Shown piece after piece: positions 17,304 to 26,096 of a stretch of DNA of 64,000 nt (position 1 is the first letter of the stretch; each line of letters starts with the position of its first letter). The DNA lies in NCBI GenBank assembly GCA_900468805.1, contig UEIF01000012.1, forward strand, positions 1-64,000, read 5' to 3'. Below the pieces are notes generated by a model that saw only the letters and a list, made by a program, of their open reading frames with translations, was not told the DNA's origin and did no database searches. This DNA comes from Hyphomicrobiales bacterium. GTDB taxonomy: Bacteria; Pseudomonadota; Alphaproteobacteria; Rhizobiales; Rhizobiaceae. A program made the translations under genes and the position numbers.

Positions 17304-17656
17304 TCAGGGTGTCTGCAAGGCGCCGTTGGGGCTGGCCTGATCGACGGTAGCGGGCAGGTGTTGCGCCAGGATATTGGCGACCTGGTCGGCGGCACGCCGA
17401 GCCGCTGGGCGATATTGCCAAGATACTCGCTGGACAGCGCAGAACGGATCTCGTCCGCGGTGATCGGCATGTTGTCGCCACGGCCGAGCCAGGAGTTGAC
17501 GCGTGGACCGAGACCGGCCTCGTTCAATTTGGCGACGACGCCGTCAAGCCCGCCGAAATCGGTGAAGGCGTCCGACATCAAGCCGCTGAGGCCGCCCGGA
17601 TGACTGTTGATGGCGTTACCGAGGAGGCTGCCGATATCGTCGAAGAAGCTCATCAC
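17304..17656 (-). pseudogene. YidB/DUF937-family gene disrupted by a frameshift
   Basis: The first ~85 codons read SFFDDIGSLLGNAINSHPGG, AGLGPRVNSWLGRGDNMPIT and ALSSEYLGNIAQRLGVP, which match the YidB family. After GVP (about 17388-17391) the frame is lost. The +1 shifted frame continues DQVANILAQHLPATVDQASP and NGALQTP to a stop at 17304, exactly the family's C-terminus. A single missing base explains it. Read without correction, the frame runs to 17231 with an unrelated tail. It could be a true mutation or a sequence error. YidB proteins are small and of unclear function. Confidence 0.75.
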
Positions 17657-17719
17657 ATCCTCCTTGCATGGCGACGAGGCGCCACATCGCCGCGGCGCCC
17701 CGCCCTGCGTTGCGAGATC

Positions 17720-18214
17720 TCAGGATTTGAGCTTGCTGTTGCAGATGCTGTAGTAGCCGCCGCCTTTCTTGATCCAGGTCAGGCCATTCAGGCTGTTGTT
17801 CGCCTTGTCGGCATTGTACTGATCGAGACAGGTATGCATCCGGCCCTTGCCGGGCGTCTCGCTCCCATATTTTGCATCAACCTTGGTCGGGAAGACCACG
17901 CCCTTCGGTACCGCGACCTTGGTGGGCGCGGGCTCGGCGGCATTTTCCGTATTGGCGGTCGTCGGCTCGTCGGTTGCAGCCGGCTTTGCGGGCGTCGCTG
18001 CGCCGGGCTTTACCGGCGTTGCTGCAGCAGTATCGGCTCCGCATTGCGCCTTGCGGAAGTCGTTCCATTTCATGCCGTTGAGACTATTGGCTGCCTGCGC
18101 TGCTTTATATTTGGCACTGCAGTCCTGCATGGTCATCGCATCGGCGCTTGATGAGGCAATGAAGGCGCCGAGCCCAAGTGCCGCGGCGACCGCCAGGGAA
18201 GCAAATCTGTGCAT
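17720..18214 (-). CDS. Secreted protein with duplicated Cys-bounded motif
   Basis: 164 residues. A signal peptide (MHRFASLAVAAALGLGAFIA, cleavage near SADA) is followed by two related modules. Module 1 is CSAKYKAAQAANSLNGMKW then NDFRKAQC (about residues 32-58). Module 2 near the C-terminus is CLDQYNADKANNSLNGLTW then a SICNSK end. A Pro/Ala/Thr-rich spacer of ~60 residues separates them. Each module likely closes one disulfide in the periplasm. A GGAGGAA ribosome-binding site fixes the ATG at 18214. Similar modules occur in rhizobial hypothetical proteins; no function is known to me. Confidence 0.75.
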   Translation of the reverse strand: MHRFASLAVAAALGLGAFIASSSADAMTMQDCSAKYKAAQAANSLNGMKWNDFRKAQCGADTAAATPVKPGAATPAKPAATDEPTTANTENAAEPAPTKVAVPKGVVFPTKVDAKYGSETPGKGRMHTCLDQYNADKANNSLNGLTWIKKGGGYYSICNSKLKS

Positions 18215-18563
18215 TTTTTCCTCCTCCGATTTGCATGGCGCACGGGGTATGCGCCGTACCGGATGCATCGAGAGTTTCGGCACCCGGTCGAGCAAAATCG
18301 CGGAGCAATAAGGTCAATTTAGCGGCAGCTCACGGACTGCTACCCCATGCCGCAGGCAATGCTAAAATAAGCTCTTTGCCCAGGACTTTGGCGCCGGATG
18401 AGAGAATAAAAAAGGGCCTGCTCAAGCTTCCGATCGCGGAGAAGCCGGTCGAAGCCTCCGAGCGCCTGCAGGTACCAATGGGCGTCACGATCTCCTCGGG
18501 AGGACCGCGTCAGATCGGCACTCCTGCTCCTGCGCGGCAGGCCTTGACCTTCCTCAAAGATGA
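18215..18563. other. Intergenic region without a supported gene
   Basis: About 350 bases lie between the start of the secreted-protein gene and the queE 3' end. A 96-codon minus-strand frame (18340-18630) overlaps the end of queE and has no recognisable motif or ribosome-binding site. The secreted-protein promoter should lie just right of 18214. I see no RNA gene or repeat. Confidence 0.5.
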
Positions 18564-19292
18564 TCACACACCCCGCATGTTTCCCCAGAGCAGGACATGG
18601 AGCTGCGGAAGAACGCGCGCATCGAACCACCGGTCCGAGGTGACCCTGTCGACCAACCAGCGCATGCGGTTGAGAATTCCTTCGACGTCGATCGATGGCT
18701 CGTCACCCACCGGCGGCGTGTGATTGCCGGGTTGCAGGAAGATCGGAAGCTCTTTGAAGTCTTTCGCGACAGACCTTGCAAACGCATAGTCGTCTTCATC
18801 GAAGATGACGATCTTCATTGCGATCCTCGGACCATTGCGAGCCGCCGTCACGCAGTCCCTCAATTCGTCAGGGTTGAACACCATACGGCTGGACGGTGGT
18901 TTGGGACTGAGGATCAAATGATCCAGCGCTGCAAACCAATCCTGCGCAATTGACCCCTGCGTTTCCAAGGCGAATTGATAGCTATCGCGCTTTCCTCGAG
19001 CAATCAGCGGCCCGAACGGCTGGATCGCCGGGTTTCCGCCAGACAGGGAAATCGTCAGGGGACAGCCTTGAGAGAGCGATTCCACGTTCGACCAGATATC
19101 GTCGACCGACATTGGTGTCCACTCGTCGCGGAAGGCGCTGTCGACCGCATGCATGGTATCGCACCATTCGCAGCGATAGTCGCAGCCGCCCGTTCTGACG
19201 AAAACGGTCGGAACTCCCATGAGCGGCCCTTCCCCCTGGATCGTCGGCCCGAAGATTTCGCTGATGCGAATCTTTTGCTCCCTGCCTGTCAT
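18564..19292 (-). CDS. queE: 7-carboxy-7-deazaguanine synthase QueE
   Basis: 242 residues. A radical-SAM enzyme that contracts 6-carboxytetrahydropterin to 7-carboxy-7-deazaguanine in queuosine synthesis. The 4Fe-4S ligands are C37-x3-C41-x2-C44 in [26 protein letters not shown] at the N-terminus and [12 protein letters not shown] (SAM-binding GGxP region) are QueE marks. The ATG at 19292 overlaps the queD stop as ATGA. It is the third gene of queC-queD-queE, controlled by a preQ1 riboswitch. Confidence 0.94.
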   Translation of the reverse strand: MTGREQKIRISEIFGPTIQGEGPLMGVPTVFVRTGGCDYRCEWCDTMHAVDSAFRDEWTPMSVDDIWSNVESLSQGCPLTISLSGGNPAIQPFGPLIARGKRDSYQFALETQGSIAQDWFAALDHLILSPKPPSSRMVFNPDELRDCVTAARNGPRIAMKIVIFDEDDYAFARSVAKDFKELPIFLQPGNHTPPVGDEPSIDVEGILNRMRWLVDRVTSDRWFDARVLPQLHVLLWGNMRGV

Positions 19293-19648
19293 GGGCGATA
19301 TTCCGCCCATGTCTTCGGTGTCTCGCTTACCCTGACAGCGGAGGTTTCCGGCAGGCGCTGCTTGCACCAGTCGTAAAAGTGCCTGGCGAGCCATTCGGAC
19401 GTCACCCGGTCATTGCCCAACGCATCGTTGAGGTGCCGATGGTCGAAGGTCTCATCGATGTATCGCTTGAGCGGGGAAAGCTCGTGATAATCGCGGACAA
19501 AGCCATCCTCGTTCAATTCGGAGGCCGCAAGCTCGACCTCGACGATGTAGTTATGGCCGTGCAGACGCGCGCACTGATGGTCATCAGGAAGGTGGGACAG
19601 CTGATGCGAGGCGGAAAAATGGAACTCCTTGGTGATCCGGTACATCAC
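19289..19648 (-). CDS. queD: 6-carboxytetrahydropterin synthase QueD
   Basis: 119 residues, the usual size. It converts dihydroneopterin triphosphate to 6-carboxytetrahydropterin. Zinc-binding histidines are H15 (SASHQL), H30 and H32 (LHGHNY), with the catalytic Cys26 in [20 protein letters not shown] near residue 70 is also conserved. It overlaps queC by 4 bases upstream and queE by 4 bases downstream, a translationally coupled trio. Confidence 0.95.
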   Translation of the reverse strand: MMYRITKEFHFSASHQLSHLPDDHQCARLHGHNYIVEVELAASELNEDGFVRDYHELSPLKRYIDETFDHRHLNDALGNDRVTSEWLARHFYDWCKQRLPETSAVRVSETPKTWAEYRP

Positions 19649-20355
19649 TTTGCCTCTTCTGCCTTGAACCCACCCGTCGCAGCGATCCAGAAATCCGGAT
19701 CGTCATAAACGGTCGGATCCTCGACGCCGGCGAGATGGAAGGCTTCGCGGCGTTCGACACATGTTCCGCATCTGCCGCAATGGAGATCACCGCCTTTGTA
19801 ACAAGACCATGTCTCTTCAAAAGGCGTCAGGTGCTTCGCACCATCAGCGACAATATCGGCCTTGGTCGCGTTCACATAGGGAGCGATCAGCCTGACGTCG
19901 GCATATCCCTCAAGGGCATGCTGTTGCATCGCCTCGAATGCCGAAATGAACCCGGGCCGACAGTCGGGGTAGATGAAGTGATCCCCGCCATGGACTGCAA
20001 TTGCTACGGCGTCTGCGCGACGGGCAGCAGCGAGCCCGAACGCGATCGACAGCATGATGGCGTTGCGGTTCGGCACGACCGTCGCCTTCATCGTCTCCTC
20101 GGCGTAGTGGCCGTCAGGAACCTTGACATCGTCCGTGAGGGCCGAGCCCGTCAGGTGCTTGCCCACGTTCGATATGTCTATGATGTCGTGTGGCACGTCG
20201 AGCCTTCGCGCGCAGAGAGCTGCGAATTCCAGCTCTTTGACGTGCCGTTGACCGTAGTCGAAGGAGATGAGGCCGATAGGTTTGCGGTTCGCCCCCATCT
20301 TGTAGGCAAGCGAAATGGAGTCGAGTCCGCCTGAGCAGACGACGAGTGTTTTCAT
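19645..20355 (-). CDS. queC: 7-cyano-7-deazaguanine synthase QueC
   Basis: 236 residues. An ATP-dependent enzyme that turns 7-carboxy-7-deazaguanine into preQ0. It shows the N-type ATP pyrophosphatase loop VVCSGGLDSISLAY at residues ~4-17, the FDYGQRH motif, VPNRNAIMLSIAFG, and zinc-binding cysteines in SCYKGGDLHCGRCGTC. The ATG at 20355 is preceded by AAGGGA at 8-base spacing; that ribosome-binding site is part of a preQ1-I riboswitch. Longer upstream open frame is leader RNA, not protein. Confidence 0.95.
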   Translation of the reverse strand: MKTLVVCSGGLDSISLAYKMGANRKPIGLISFDYGQRHVKELEFAALCARRLDVPHDIIDISNVGKHLTGSALTDDVKVPDGHYAEETMKATVVPNRNAIMLSIAFGLAAARRADAVAIAVHGGDHFIYPDCRPGFISAFEAMQQHALEGYADVRLIAPYVNATKADIVADGAKHLTPFEETWSCYKGGDLHCGRCGTCVERREAFHLAGVEDPTVYDDPDFWIAATGGFKAEEAK

Positions 20356-20361
20356 CTTTGG

Positions 20362-20401
20362 GATCCCTTGTTTTGTTGAACCGGGTGGGCTGCGACCGGT
20401 T
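20362..20401 (-). ncRNA. preQ1-I riboswitch controlling queCDE
   Basis: Read on the minus strand: stem AACCGG (20401-20396), loop TCGCAGCCCAC, stem CCGGTT (20384-20379), then CAACAAAACAAGGGA. The loop GGTCGCAG and tail AACAAAACAAGGG match the crystallised Thermoanaerobacter preQ1-I aptamer almost base for base. The 3' tail contains the queC ribosome-binding site, so preQ1 binding should form the H-type pseudoknot, hide AAGGGA and reduce translation. Among the smallest known riboswitches. Confidence 0.93.
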
Positions 20402-20771
20402 AGCGGGGCACCTACTAAACTTCTGACGTTGGGATGTCTAGTCACTTTGCCGGCGGCAACCGACGACGTCGACCCGTCCGCACTGGACACGCGCCCCCTC
20501 CAGCTAGAGGCGGGTTGCAGCGGCTTTCAACTCGGCATGCGGTATCGGACCGAGACGAGCGGGTAATGTCCTCTCTTCCATCAGGCTTCGAAGAGCAGAA
20601 AAGCCCCTCAGTCCAGACGCTTGCGTGGTCTCAATCGCGAAGCCGCTGCGGCGCCAGCGATTGCGTCTGCGCATAGGCGAGCGGCGAACGATTGCCGGGC
20701 AGGTTTTCGGCGGATAAATGCACGATCTCCGGCGGGCCTGTGGTGCGGCTGCCTAGCTCGGATCGAACGGT
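20402..20771. other. Intergenic region upstream of queC
   Basis: About 370 bases between the riboswitch and the msrA terminator. The queC promoter should lie at its left end on the minus strand. Open frames are short and lack ribosome-binding sites and family motifs. I see no tRNA or other RNA fold. Confidence 0.45.
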
Positions 20772-20805
20772 TTAAAAAGAAAAGCGGCGGCCGAGAGGCC
20801 ACCGC
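20772..20805 (-). terminator. Rho-independent terminator of msrA
   Basis: On the minus strand GCGGTGGCC-TCTC-GGCCGCCGC forms a 9-bp stem (one G-U pair) with a 4-base loop and is followed by TTTTCTTTTT. It lies 40 bases after the msrA stop. Confidence 0.88.
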
Positions 20806-20844
20806 TCATTAGATCGGGTCAATTTGACGAACTGAAGAGCGAGC

Positions 20845-21357
20845 TTAAGCGACGTTTGCCTGCCGCTTCGGCAATTTCCAGCCGGGGCGGGCAAAATGGC
20901 ATGTATAGCCATTCGGAATGCGCTCGAGATAATCCTGATGCTCCGGTTCGGCTTCCCAGAAATCGCTGACGGGAACGACTTCCGTCACGACCTTGCCTGG
21001 CCAGAGGCCGGAAGCATCCACATCGGCGATCGTATCTTCAGCCGTCCGCCGCTGGTTTTCATCCGTATAAAAGATTGCCGATCGATAGCTCGCACCGATA
21101 TCATTGCCCTGCCGATTACGGGTCGACGGATCATGAATCTGGAAGAAGAACTCCAGGATATCGCGATAGCTCGTCTTCTGCGGATCGAAGATGATCTCGA
21201 TCGCTTCGGCGTGATTGCCGTGATTGCGGTAGGTGGCGTTGGGCACTTCGCCGCCCGAGTAACCGACACGCGTTGAAACGACGCCAGGCAACCGGCGAAC
21301 AAGGTCCTGCATTCCCCAGAAGCAGCCGCCAGCAAGTACCGCACGTTCTGTTGTCAT
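20845..21357 (-). CDS. msrA: Peptide-methionine (S)-S-oxide reductase MsrA
   Basis: 170 residues. Repairs oxidised methionine (S-sulfoxide) in proteins. The catalytic Cys12 lies in the GGCFWGMQ motif, followed by [25 protein letters not shown] and [17 protein letters not shown], all diagnostic of MsrA. No C-terminal resolving cysteine pair is visible near the end, so resolution may use an external thiol. Monocistronic, with its own terminator. Confidence 0.95.
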   Translation of the reverse strand: MTTERAVLAGGCFWGMQDLVRRLPGVVSTRVGYSGGEVPNATYRNHGNHAEAIEIIFDPQKTSYRDILEFFFQIHDPSTRNRQGNDIGASYRSAIFYTDENQRRTAEDTIADVDASGLWPGKVVTEVVPVSDFWEAEPEHQDYLERIPNGYTCHFARPGWKLPKRQANVA

Positions 21358-21774
21358 AGAGATGTCCTTTCCAAATGCGCGAGGTGGACGGAAATCGTCA
21401 GCTGCGCTTCGCTGACGCCTATATGGGTATCAGTCTCTTGTATCGCCAGCCCGCGCTGGGATGCCTATGAGGTATTCGCCTGCGCCAATGCCTTCCAGAG
21501 GCAATGGCGATATCGTTCCAAATGGCTCGCATATTCGTAGGGCAAATGCGAGGGCTCAGCCAGCCAATTGGCAGCCCCACCATGCGAACTCGCGCATGAC
21601 CGTCGAAGGCAAGCGGGGCGCCGAGATCTCTCGGACATATCCCCGGCGTCCAGCAATTTGCCCCGTTCGCTGCCTCATTTCCAGAAAATGCGATTGACGG
21701 GCCGGAAAGGTCAAAGCACTCTAATTCCATTCGCGTGGGTCAGTGAATTCCGGCAGGGTTTAGGGTCGCAAGAC
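21358..21774. other. Intergenic region between msrA and a kinase-like gene
   Basis: About 417 bases. It must hold the divergent promoters for msrA (minus) and the phosphotransferase (plus). Overlapping open frames on both strands have no motif, no ribosome-binding site and poor codon bias. Nothing else is recognised. Confidence 0.45.
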
Positions 21775-22746
21775 ATGGCGCCACAGAGACGACCGACCCT
21801 GGAGCTTGAGAAGGAAACTGTTCAGCGGCTTGTCCAAAGCCTCGACCCTGCCCTTGTCGCCAGCGGTTTCGCCCGCCTGGAGGGCGGCAGCACCGAGGTC
21901 TACAGGATCGATCTTGTTGGCTTCGAGCGTGAACCGCTGGTCCTCAAAATCTATCCGGACGAGCCCGAATGGGGACCGTCGAAAGAAGAGCTCGTCGCAG
22001 GCTGGCTCAAGGATCTGATGCCTCCCGTTCCCAGGTGGCTGCATGTCGACGAGACACGAGGCATCCTGCCGTTGCGCTACGCTTTACTGACACTGCTGCC
22101 CGGCCGCTCGCTGCGCTACTGGATGGCAGAGCCGGATATCGAACAGGCCTATCGCCAGATGGGAGAACTGCTGAGGCGCATTCACGCAGTGCCGATGCCC
22201 GCCTATGGCTATCTTCGCGGCGGCGGGATCGACAGACCGGTATCCGCGAATGCCGACTATATGACATCGGCGTTCGAAGACGTGTTCCGCCGCTTCCGCA
22301 ATCTGGGCGGCGGGCCCGATCTCGCACGTCGCCTGCAGCATCTGGCTGAAGGTAGCTTCGATCTCCTGGATGGAGGCGACGGCCCCGTGCTCTGCCACGA
22401 CGACTTCCATCAGGGCAATGTGTTGGCCTTGCGCGACGACGCGGGCAGGCTTCAGCTCAGCGGCCTCATCGATTTCGGAAACGCACGGGCAGCAGACAAG
22501 CTCTTCGACCTTGCCAAGGCCCTCTTCTGTTCTGCGCATGAAGATCCGCGCAGTTATCGGCCGATCCTCGAAGGCTACGGCCCGGTCGGTCACCCGGATA
22601 TCGAGCGGGCGCTGTGGCTTTACAGCCTTTTCCATCGGATGAGCATGTGGTGCTGGCTGACGAAGCTGGGCTTGGATCCGACAGATCAGAATGGCCCTGG
22701 CGGACTTATCCGGGATCTGCTTGCAATGGCCCGCCTTGATCGCTGA
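21775..22746 (+). CDS. Aminoglycoside phosphotransferase (APH)-family kinase
   Basis: 323 residues with the APH/choline-kinase fold. The catalytic loop is LCHDDFHQGNVL (H208, D210) and the metal-binding segment IDFGNARAADKLFDLAKALF. The N-lobe has GGSTEVYRIDL and a lysine in LVLKIYPDEPEWG. It transfers phosphate from ATP to a small hydroxylated molecule; the family includes antibiotic kinases and many housekeeping small-molecule kinases, so resistance should not be assumed. The ATG at 21775 begins the conserved domain; the frame is open upstream but unconserved. Confidence 0.8.
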   Translation: MAPQRRPTLELEKETVQRLVQSLDPALVASGFARLEGGSTEVYRIDLVGFEREPLVLKIYPDEPEWGPSKEELVAGWLKDLMPPVPRWLHVDETRGILPLRYALLTLLPGRSLRYWMAEPDIEQAYRQMGELLRRIHAVPMPAYGYLRGGGIDRPVSANADYMTSAFEDVFRRFRNLGGGPDLARRLQHLAEGSFDLLDGGDGPVLCHDDFHQGNVLALRDDAGRLQLSGLIDFGNARAADKLFDLAKALFCSAHEDPRSYRPILEGYGPVGHPDIERALWLYSLFHRMSMWCWLTKLGLDPTDQNGPGGLIRDLLAMARLDR

Positions 22747-22814
22747 GCGAGCCGATCGTCAAATAACCTGGCCCTTGCTATCCGGGGCATGATGGCTCGT
22801 GCACCCCAGGAACT

Positions 22815-22928
22815 TTGTTGATCGAAGCCCTGGCCGATCTGTTGCGCAGCCAGGGTATTTCTTCGCTTTGGGTCATGACAACCAACGACAACCTGGCTGC
22901 GTCGCGTTTCTATCAGCGACCATGCGTT
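22815..22928 (+). pseudogene. GNAT acetyltransferase remnant
   Basis: About 38 codons read LIEALADLLRSQGISSLWVM then TTNDNLAASRFYQR. This is the acetyl-CoA-binding to C-terminal part of a GNAT N-acetyltransferase. The N-terminal half (with the Q/RxxGxG/A loop) is absent and the sequence diverges straight after FYQR. It is a decayed fragment between the kinase gene and the convergent monooxygenase gene. Confidence 0.7.
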
Positions 22929-22954
22929 TCCATTTCGGACAACAAGCTCTCTTG

Positions 22955-24097
22955 TCAGCGTTGTGCTATCGATCGGGCAATGCTGATGGCCTCGATGCCG
23001 ATTTGACGGAGAAGGCCTGTGGAAGTCGTATTGAATCCGCAGAAATAAAGGCCGTCATTCCCAGGCTGCAGTGCTCCCCTTTTCGGCCTGTCTGCGCCCT
23101 GAAATCTCTCGGCAAAATCCGGCAATAGCGTTTCCAGCGACGGCCGGAAGCCCGTCGCCAAAATGATGGTATCGAAATCCGCCGATCGGCCATCGGCGAA
23201 ATGTACGTGCCGAGCATTCGACCAATCGATGCGGGGATATATCCTGATCGCCCCCGCCCTGATCTGGGCCATGGTTCCGATATCGATCAGTGGTGTGCGG
23301 TTTTTCTCGGCAATGTTGGTCAGGGGACCATTTGCGGATTTTTGCAGCCCCAATCTTTCCATATCTCGATAGCGCAAGTGCAGAAGCGGCGCGTTCACGG
23401 CATCGACGAGGCTATATGGAAAGTGCCGTTGCGCAATGGCGATTGTTGCGGTCGGCACTCCCAGCAGTTCCAGCGGGACGATATTCACCGGCCCGCGCAC
23501 CGACATGCAGACCTCAAGACCTGCCTCGACGCATTCAAGCGCGATTTCGCCGGCCGAATTGCCAAAACCCACAACGAGCACCCGGTTTGCACTCAGTGCT
23601 CCCGCGTTGCTGAACTCGTAGGAATGCAGGAGCTTTCCCTTAAAGCTCTCCTGGCCTTTCCAGACCGGCCTGATGGGAACGTTGGAGAGGCCCGTCGCGA
23701 TCACAACGGTTTCAGCCTCGATGGCGTCTCCATCATTCGTCTCGACGATCCAGTCCCGGCTCCGGCTCCGGCTGATACGGATGACGGATTTACCAAATTG
23801 TATTCTGATATCGTTGGCGCGCGCATAGGCTTCGAGATAGTCGATCACCTGCAGTCGGGATGGGTATCTCGGAAAATTCCGCGGCATCGGTGCCCCGGGG
23901 AGTGCTGAATGAGCCTTGGTGGTATGCAGATGCAATCGTTCGTAATGCCGCCTCCAGGAGGAGGCCAGATTATCAGCGCGTTCGAGGACCGTGGATGAGC
24001 GGCCATTTGCCCTGAGCGCTGCTGCGCAGGCAAGACCGGCTGGACCTCCGCCGACAACCACAGTGCCCGCAACGGTCATGAGCCCCTCCCTGCTCAT
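22955..24097 (-). CDS. FAD-dependent monooxygenase/oxidoreductase (FMO/YUCCA-like)
   Basis: 380 residues. It has an FAD-binding Rossmann motif VVVGGGPAGLACAAALRANG at residues ~13-32 and an NAD(P)H-binding motif VLVVGFGNSAGEIALE near 180. An ATG motif (VVIATGLSN; later ILATGFRP) closes each domain. WRRHYERLHLHT and FPRYPSRLQVIDYLEAYA match plant-YUCCA-like flavin monooxygenases. It probably hydroxylates or decarboxylates a small soft nucleophile with NADPH and oxygen; a role in indole-acetic acid formation is possible but unproven. It stands alone; ATG at 24097 with AUG-like alternative at residue 7. Confidence 0.82.
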   Translation of the reverse strand: MSREGLMTVAGTVVVGGGPAGLACAAALRANGRSSTVLERADNLASSWRRHYERLHLHTTKAHSALPGAPMPRNFPRYPSRLQVIDYLEAYARANDIRIQFGKSVIRISRSRSRDWIVETNDGDAIEAETVVIATGLSNVPIRPVWKGQESFKGKLLHSYEFSNAGALSANRVLVVGFGNSAGEIALECVEAGLEVCMSVRGPVNIVPLELLGVPTATIAIAQRHFPYSLVDAVNAPLLHLRYRDMERLGLQKSANGPLTNIAEKNRTPLIDIGTMAQIRAGAIRIYPRIDWSNARHVHFADGRSADFDTIILATGFRPSLETLLPDFAERFQGADRPKRGALQPGNDGLYFCGFNTTSTGLLRQIGIEAISIARSIAQR

Positions 24098-24198
24098 TTA
24101 AAGTGGCTGGGAGAGTACATCATCATGAGCGTGTCAGACAGAAGCTTGCGTAACGCAACGTAACTGCCACCTTTTCTCGCGGCTATCAAACCGAGGTC

Positions 24199-25302
24199 TT
24201 ATTTCGCAAACAGGGTTTTGAACTGCGTCGGCTGGCAACGTAGATATTGATTGGCCGCCTTGACCTGCCCGCCGAGTTCGGCGGCGGCGTGCCACGGCCA
24301 GCGCGGGTCGTAGAGGATGGCGCGAGCGAGAGCGATAAGGTCTGCATCACCGGTCGCGACGATTGCTTCGGCCTGCGTCGGCTCGGTGATCAGGCCGACG
24401 GCTATGACCGGTATTTTGACGGCGCCTTTGATTGTCCTTGCGAGCGGTACCTGGTAGCTCGGGCTGATCGGGATCGCCTGAGAGGGATGCAGACCGCCGC
24501 TCGATACGTGGATGGCATCGCAGCCTCTTGCTTCGAGCATCCTGGCAAATTCGACGCTCTCGGAAATCTCCAGACCGCCTTCGACCCAGTCGGCGGCGGA
24601 AACGCGCATCGTCACCGGCCTATCGGAGGGAAAGGCATCCCGCACCGCATCGAGAACTTCCAGCGGAAACCGGGCGCGGTTTTCCAGAGAGCCGCCATAT
24701 TCATCGGATCGCTGGTTCGACAAGGGCGACAGGAACTGGTGCAGCAGATAGCCATGCGCGCCGTGGATCTGAACGGCATCAATGCCGATCCTTGCCGCCC
24801 GTCGCGCGGCAGCGGCAAAGGCATCGCGGACACGTTTCATGCCATCGCGGTCGAGTGCGGTCGGCGGCACGTAGTTTGGGTTGAAAGCGACAGCGGAAGG
24901 CGCTTCGGTCTGCCATCCGTTCGGATCGGTCGGCGGAAACTGACCGCCGCCTCTCCAGGGAACCTCGGTTGAGGCCTTGCGGCCGGCATGGGCCAATTGC
25001 ACGGCGATCGGCATATCTGACCATTTTCTGATGCTTTCGAGCGTGCGGGCCATCGCGGCTTCAGAGGCGTCATCATAAAGGCCGACATCGGCAAAGGTGA
25101 TGCGTCCCTCGGGAACGACGGCCGTTGCCTCGATCGTCAGAAGCGCGGCACCCGAGAGCGCCAACTGTCCAAGATGAATCAGATGCCAGTCCGTCATGCA
25201 GCCATCCACAGCCGAATACTGGCACATGGGCGCGATCACGACGCGGTTGGCGAGCGCAAGATTGCGCACGGTGAACGGCGAAAACAGGACGGGCTGGGGC
25301 AT
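24199..25302 (-). CDS. NADH:flavin oxidoreductase, old yellow enzyme family (YqjM-like)
   Basis: 367 residues, a TIM-barrel FMN enzyme reducing activated C=C bonds or nitro compounds. YqjM-type marks are MPQPVLFSPFTVRNLALANR, IAPMCQYSAVDG with the FMN-tuning Cys, QLAHAGRKAS, VQIHGAHGYLLHQFLSP (active-site His pair) and NQRSDEYGGSLENRARF. The ATG at 25302 opens the conserved domain; 40 upstream codons are open but unlike the family. Monocistronic, same strand as the monooxygenase after 101 bases. Confidence 0.92.
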   Translation of the reverse strand: MPQPVLFSPFTVRNLALANRVVIAPMCQYSAVDGCMTDWHLIHLGQLALSGAALLTIEATAVVPEGRITFADVGLYDDASEAAMARTLESIRKWSDMPIAVQLAHAGRKASTEVPWRGGGQFPPTDPNGWQTEAPSAVAFNPNYVPPTALDRDGMKRVRDAFAAAARRAARIGIDAVQIHGAHGYLLHQFLSPLSNQRSDEYGGSLENRARFPLEVLDAVRDAFPSDRPVTMRVSAADWVEGGLEISESVEFARMLEARGCDAIHVSSGGLHPSQAIPISPSYQVPLARTIKGAVKIPVIAVGLITEPTQAEAIVATGDADLIALARAILYDPRWPWHAAAELGGQVKAANQYLRCQPTQFKTLFAK

Positions 25303-25660
25303 GGCGTTCCTCGAAGCGGAATTCGGTTGTTTCGGCTTATAGCACTCTGTCGGTGTTTTACGACGGTTAGCAGAGCCTCCTTGTGTCAGGAACTGTTCTT
25401 TTGGTGTGGGTCCGCTTTGCAAAGAGGCCTCGCGGGGTCGTTTCTTCCGATTGTTTCGCCACGCGGAAGATAGTCTTCAGCAGAACGTCAGTTCATACCC
25501 AGGGCGGGCGGGTGTACTGATCCAGCGAGGATATCCCGTCTGCGAACGGCGAGAGGCCTCCAATCGCTCCACCCGCCAAGGCATCACCCGACATCTTTGC
25601 CGACAGGCTCGAAACGGCGACCGAAGAGACGACGGCTATTTGCAGCCTATGGAGAATGAC
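25303..25660. other. Intergenic region upstream of the old yellow enzyme gene
   Basis: About 358 bases. A minus-strand frame ending at 25493 has rhizobial-looking codon use over its last ~50 codons but no start or recognised family; it may be a decayed gene end. The promoter of the oxidoreductase gene should lie at the left side. No RNA or repeat is recognised. Confidence 0.4.
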
Positions 25661-25987
25661 GTGAGCAAAGATCTCATCACCCCGATCATGCGCATACAAA
25701 TCGAACTGGCCATCGCTAATGCCAAAGATGATTTCCACGCTCTCCGATCCCTGGAGATCGAGGCGAAGCATCTGGCGCTGAGCGGATCGGAGATCGACGC
25801 TGCAAAACGCGGAGGCAGTTTCGACCTGCTTGTCGATATCGCCGTGAAATTCGCACTCGCGTTCCACGCGGGAGACAGTGAGGCAAGCGCGGTTGCAAAA
25901 AGACAACTCATTGCGTTCGGTGTTCCGGAGATCGCTTCGGAGCTGCCCGCCTTCATCGAGAAACTGGAACTGTCGCTCGCCAGATAA
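25661..25987 (+). CDS. Hypothetical small helical protein
   Basis: 108 residues, mostly helical, with RSLEIEAKHLALSGSEIDAA and FDLLVDIAVKFALAFHAGD. The helix spacing is reminiscent of AhpD/carboxymuconolactone-decarboxylase-like proteins, but no CxxC is present, so peroxidase chemistry is excluded. I prefer the GTG at 25661 because GGAG lies 6 bases upstream; the ATG at 25649 has no ribosome-binding site. Function unknown. A LysR gene follows about 110 bases later on the same strand. Confidence 0.6.
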   Translation: MSKDLITPIMRIQIELAIANAKDDFHALRSLEIEAKHLALSGSEIDAAKRGGSFDLLVDIAVKFALAFHAGDSEASAVAKRQLIAFGVPEIASELPAFIEKLELSLAR

Positions 25988-26096
25988 AAGGATTGCCGTT
26001 CAGCCGCTTGAAGCTATGGGTTCGGTAGATTGCGGTTGGAAGAAAAGCGTTTAAAGCTCTGGCCAGGACTCAGGTTTTCACGGCAATGTGGATCGC

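Noticed and set aside
21775..22746. Antibiotic-resistance gene call for the APH-family kinase
   Set aside because: The family fold alone does not show drug specificity, and there is no mobile or resistance context.
25493..25640. Coding-like 3' end on the minus strand (ending TRPPWV)
   Set aside because: Codon use looks genuine for ~50 codons but no start, motif or family is recognisable, so it is only mentioned under the intergenic entry.
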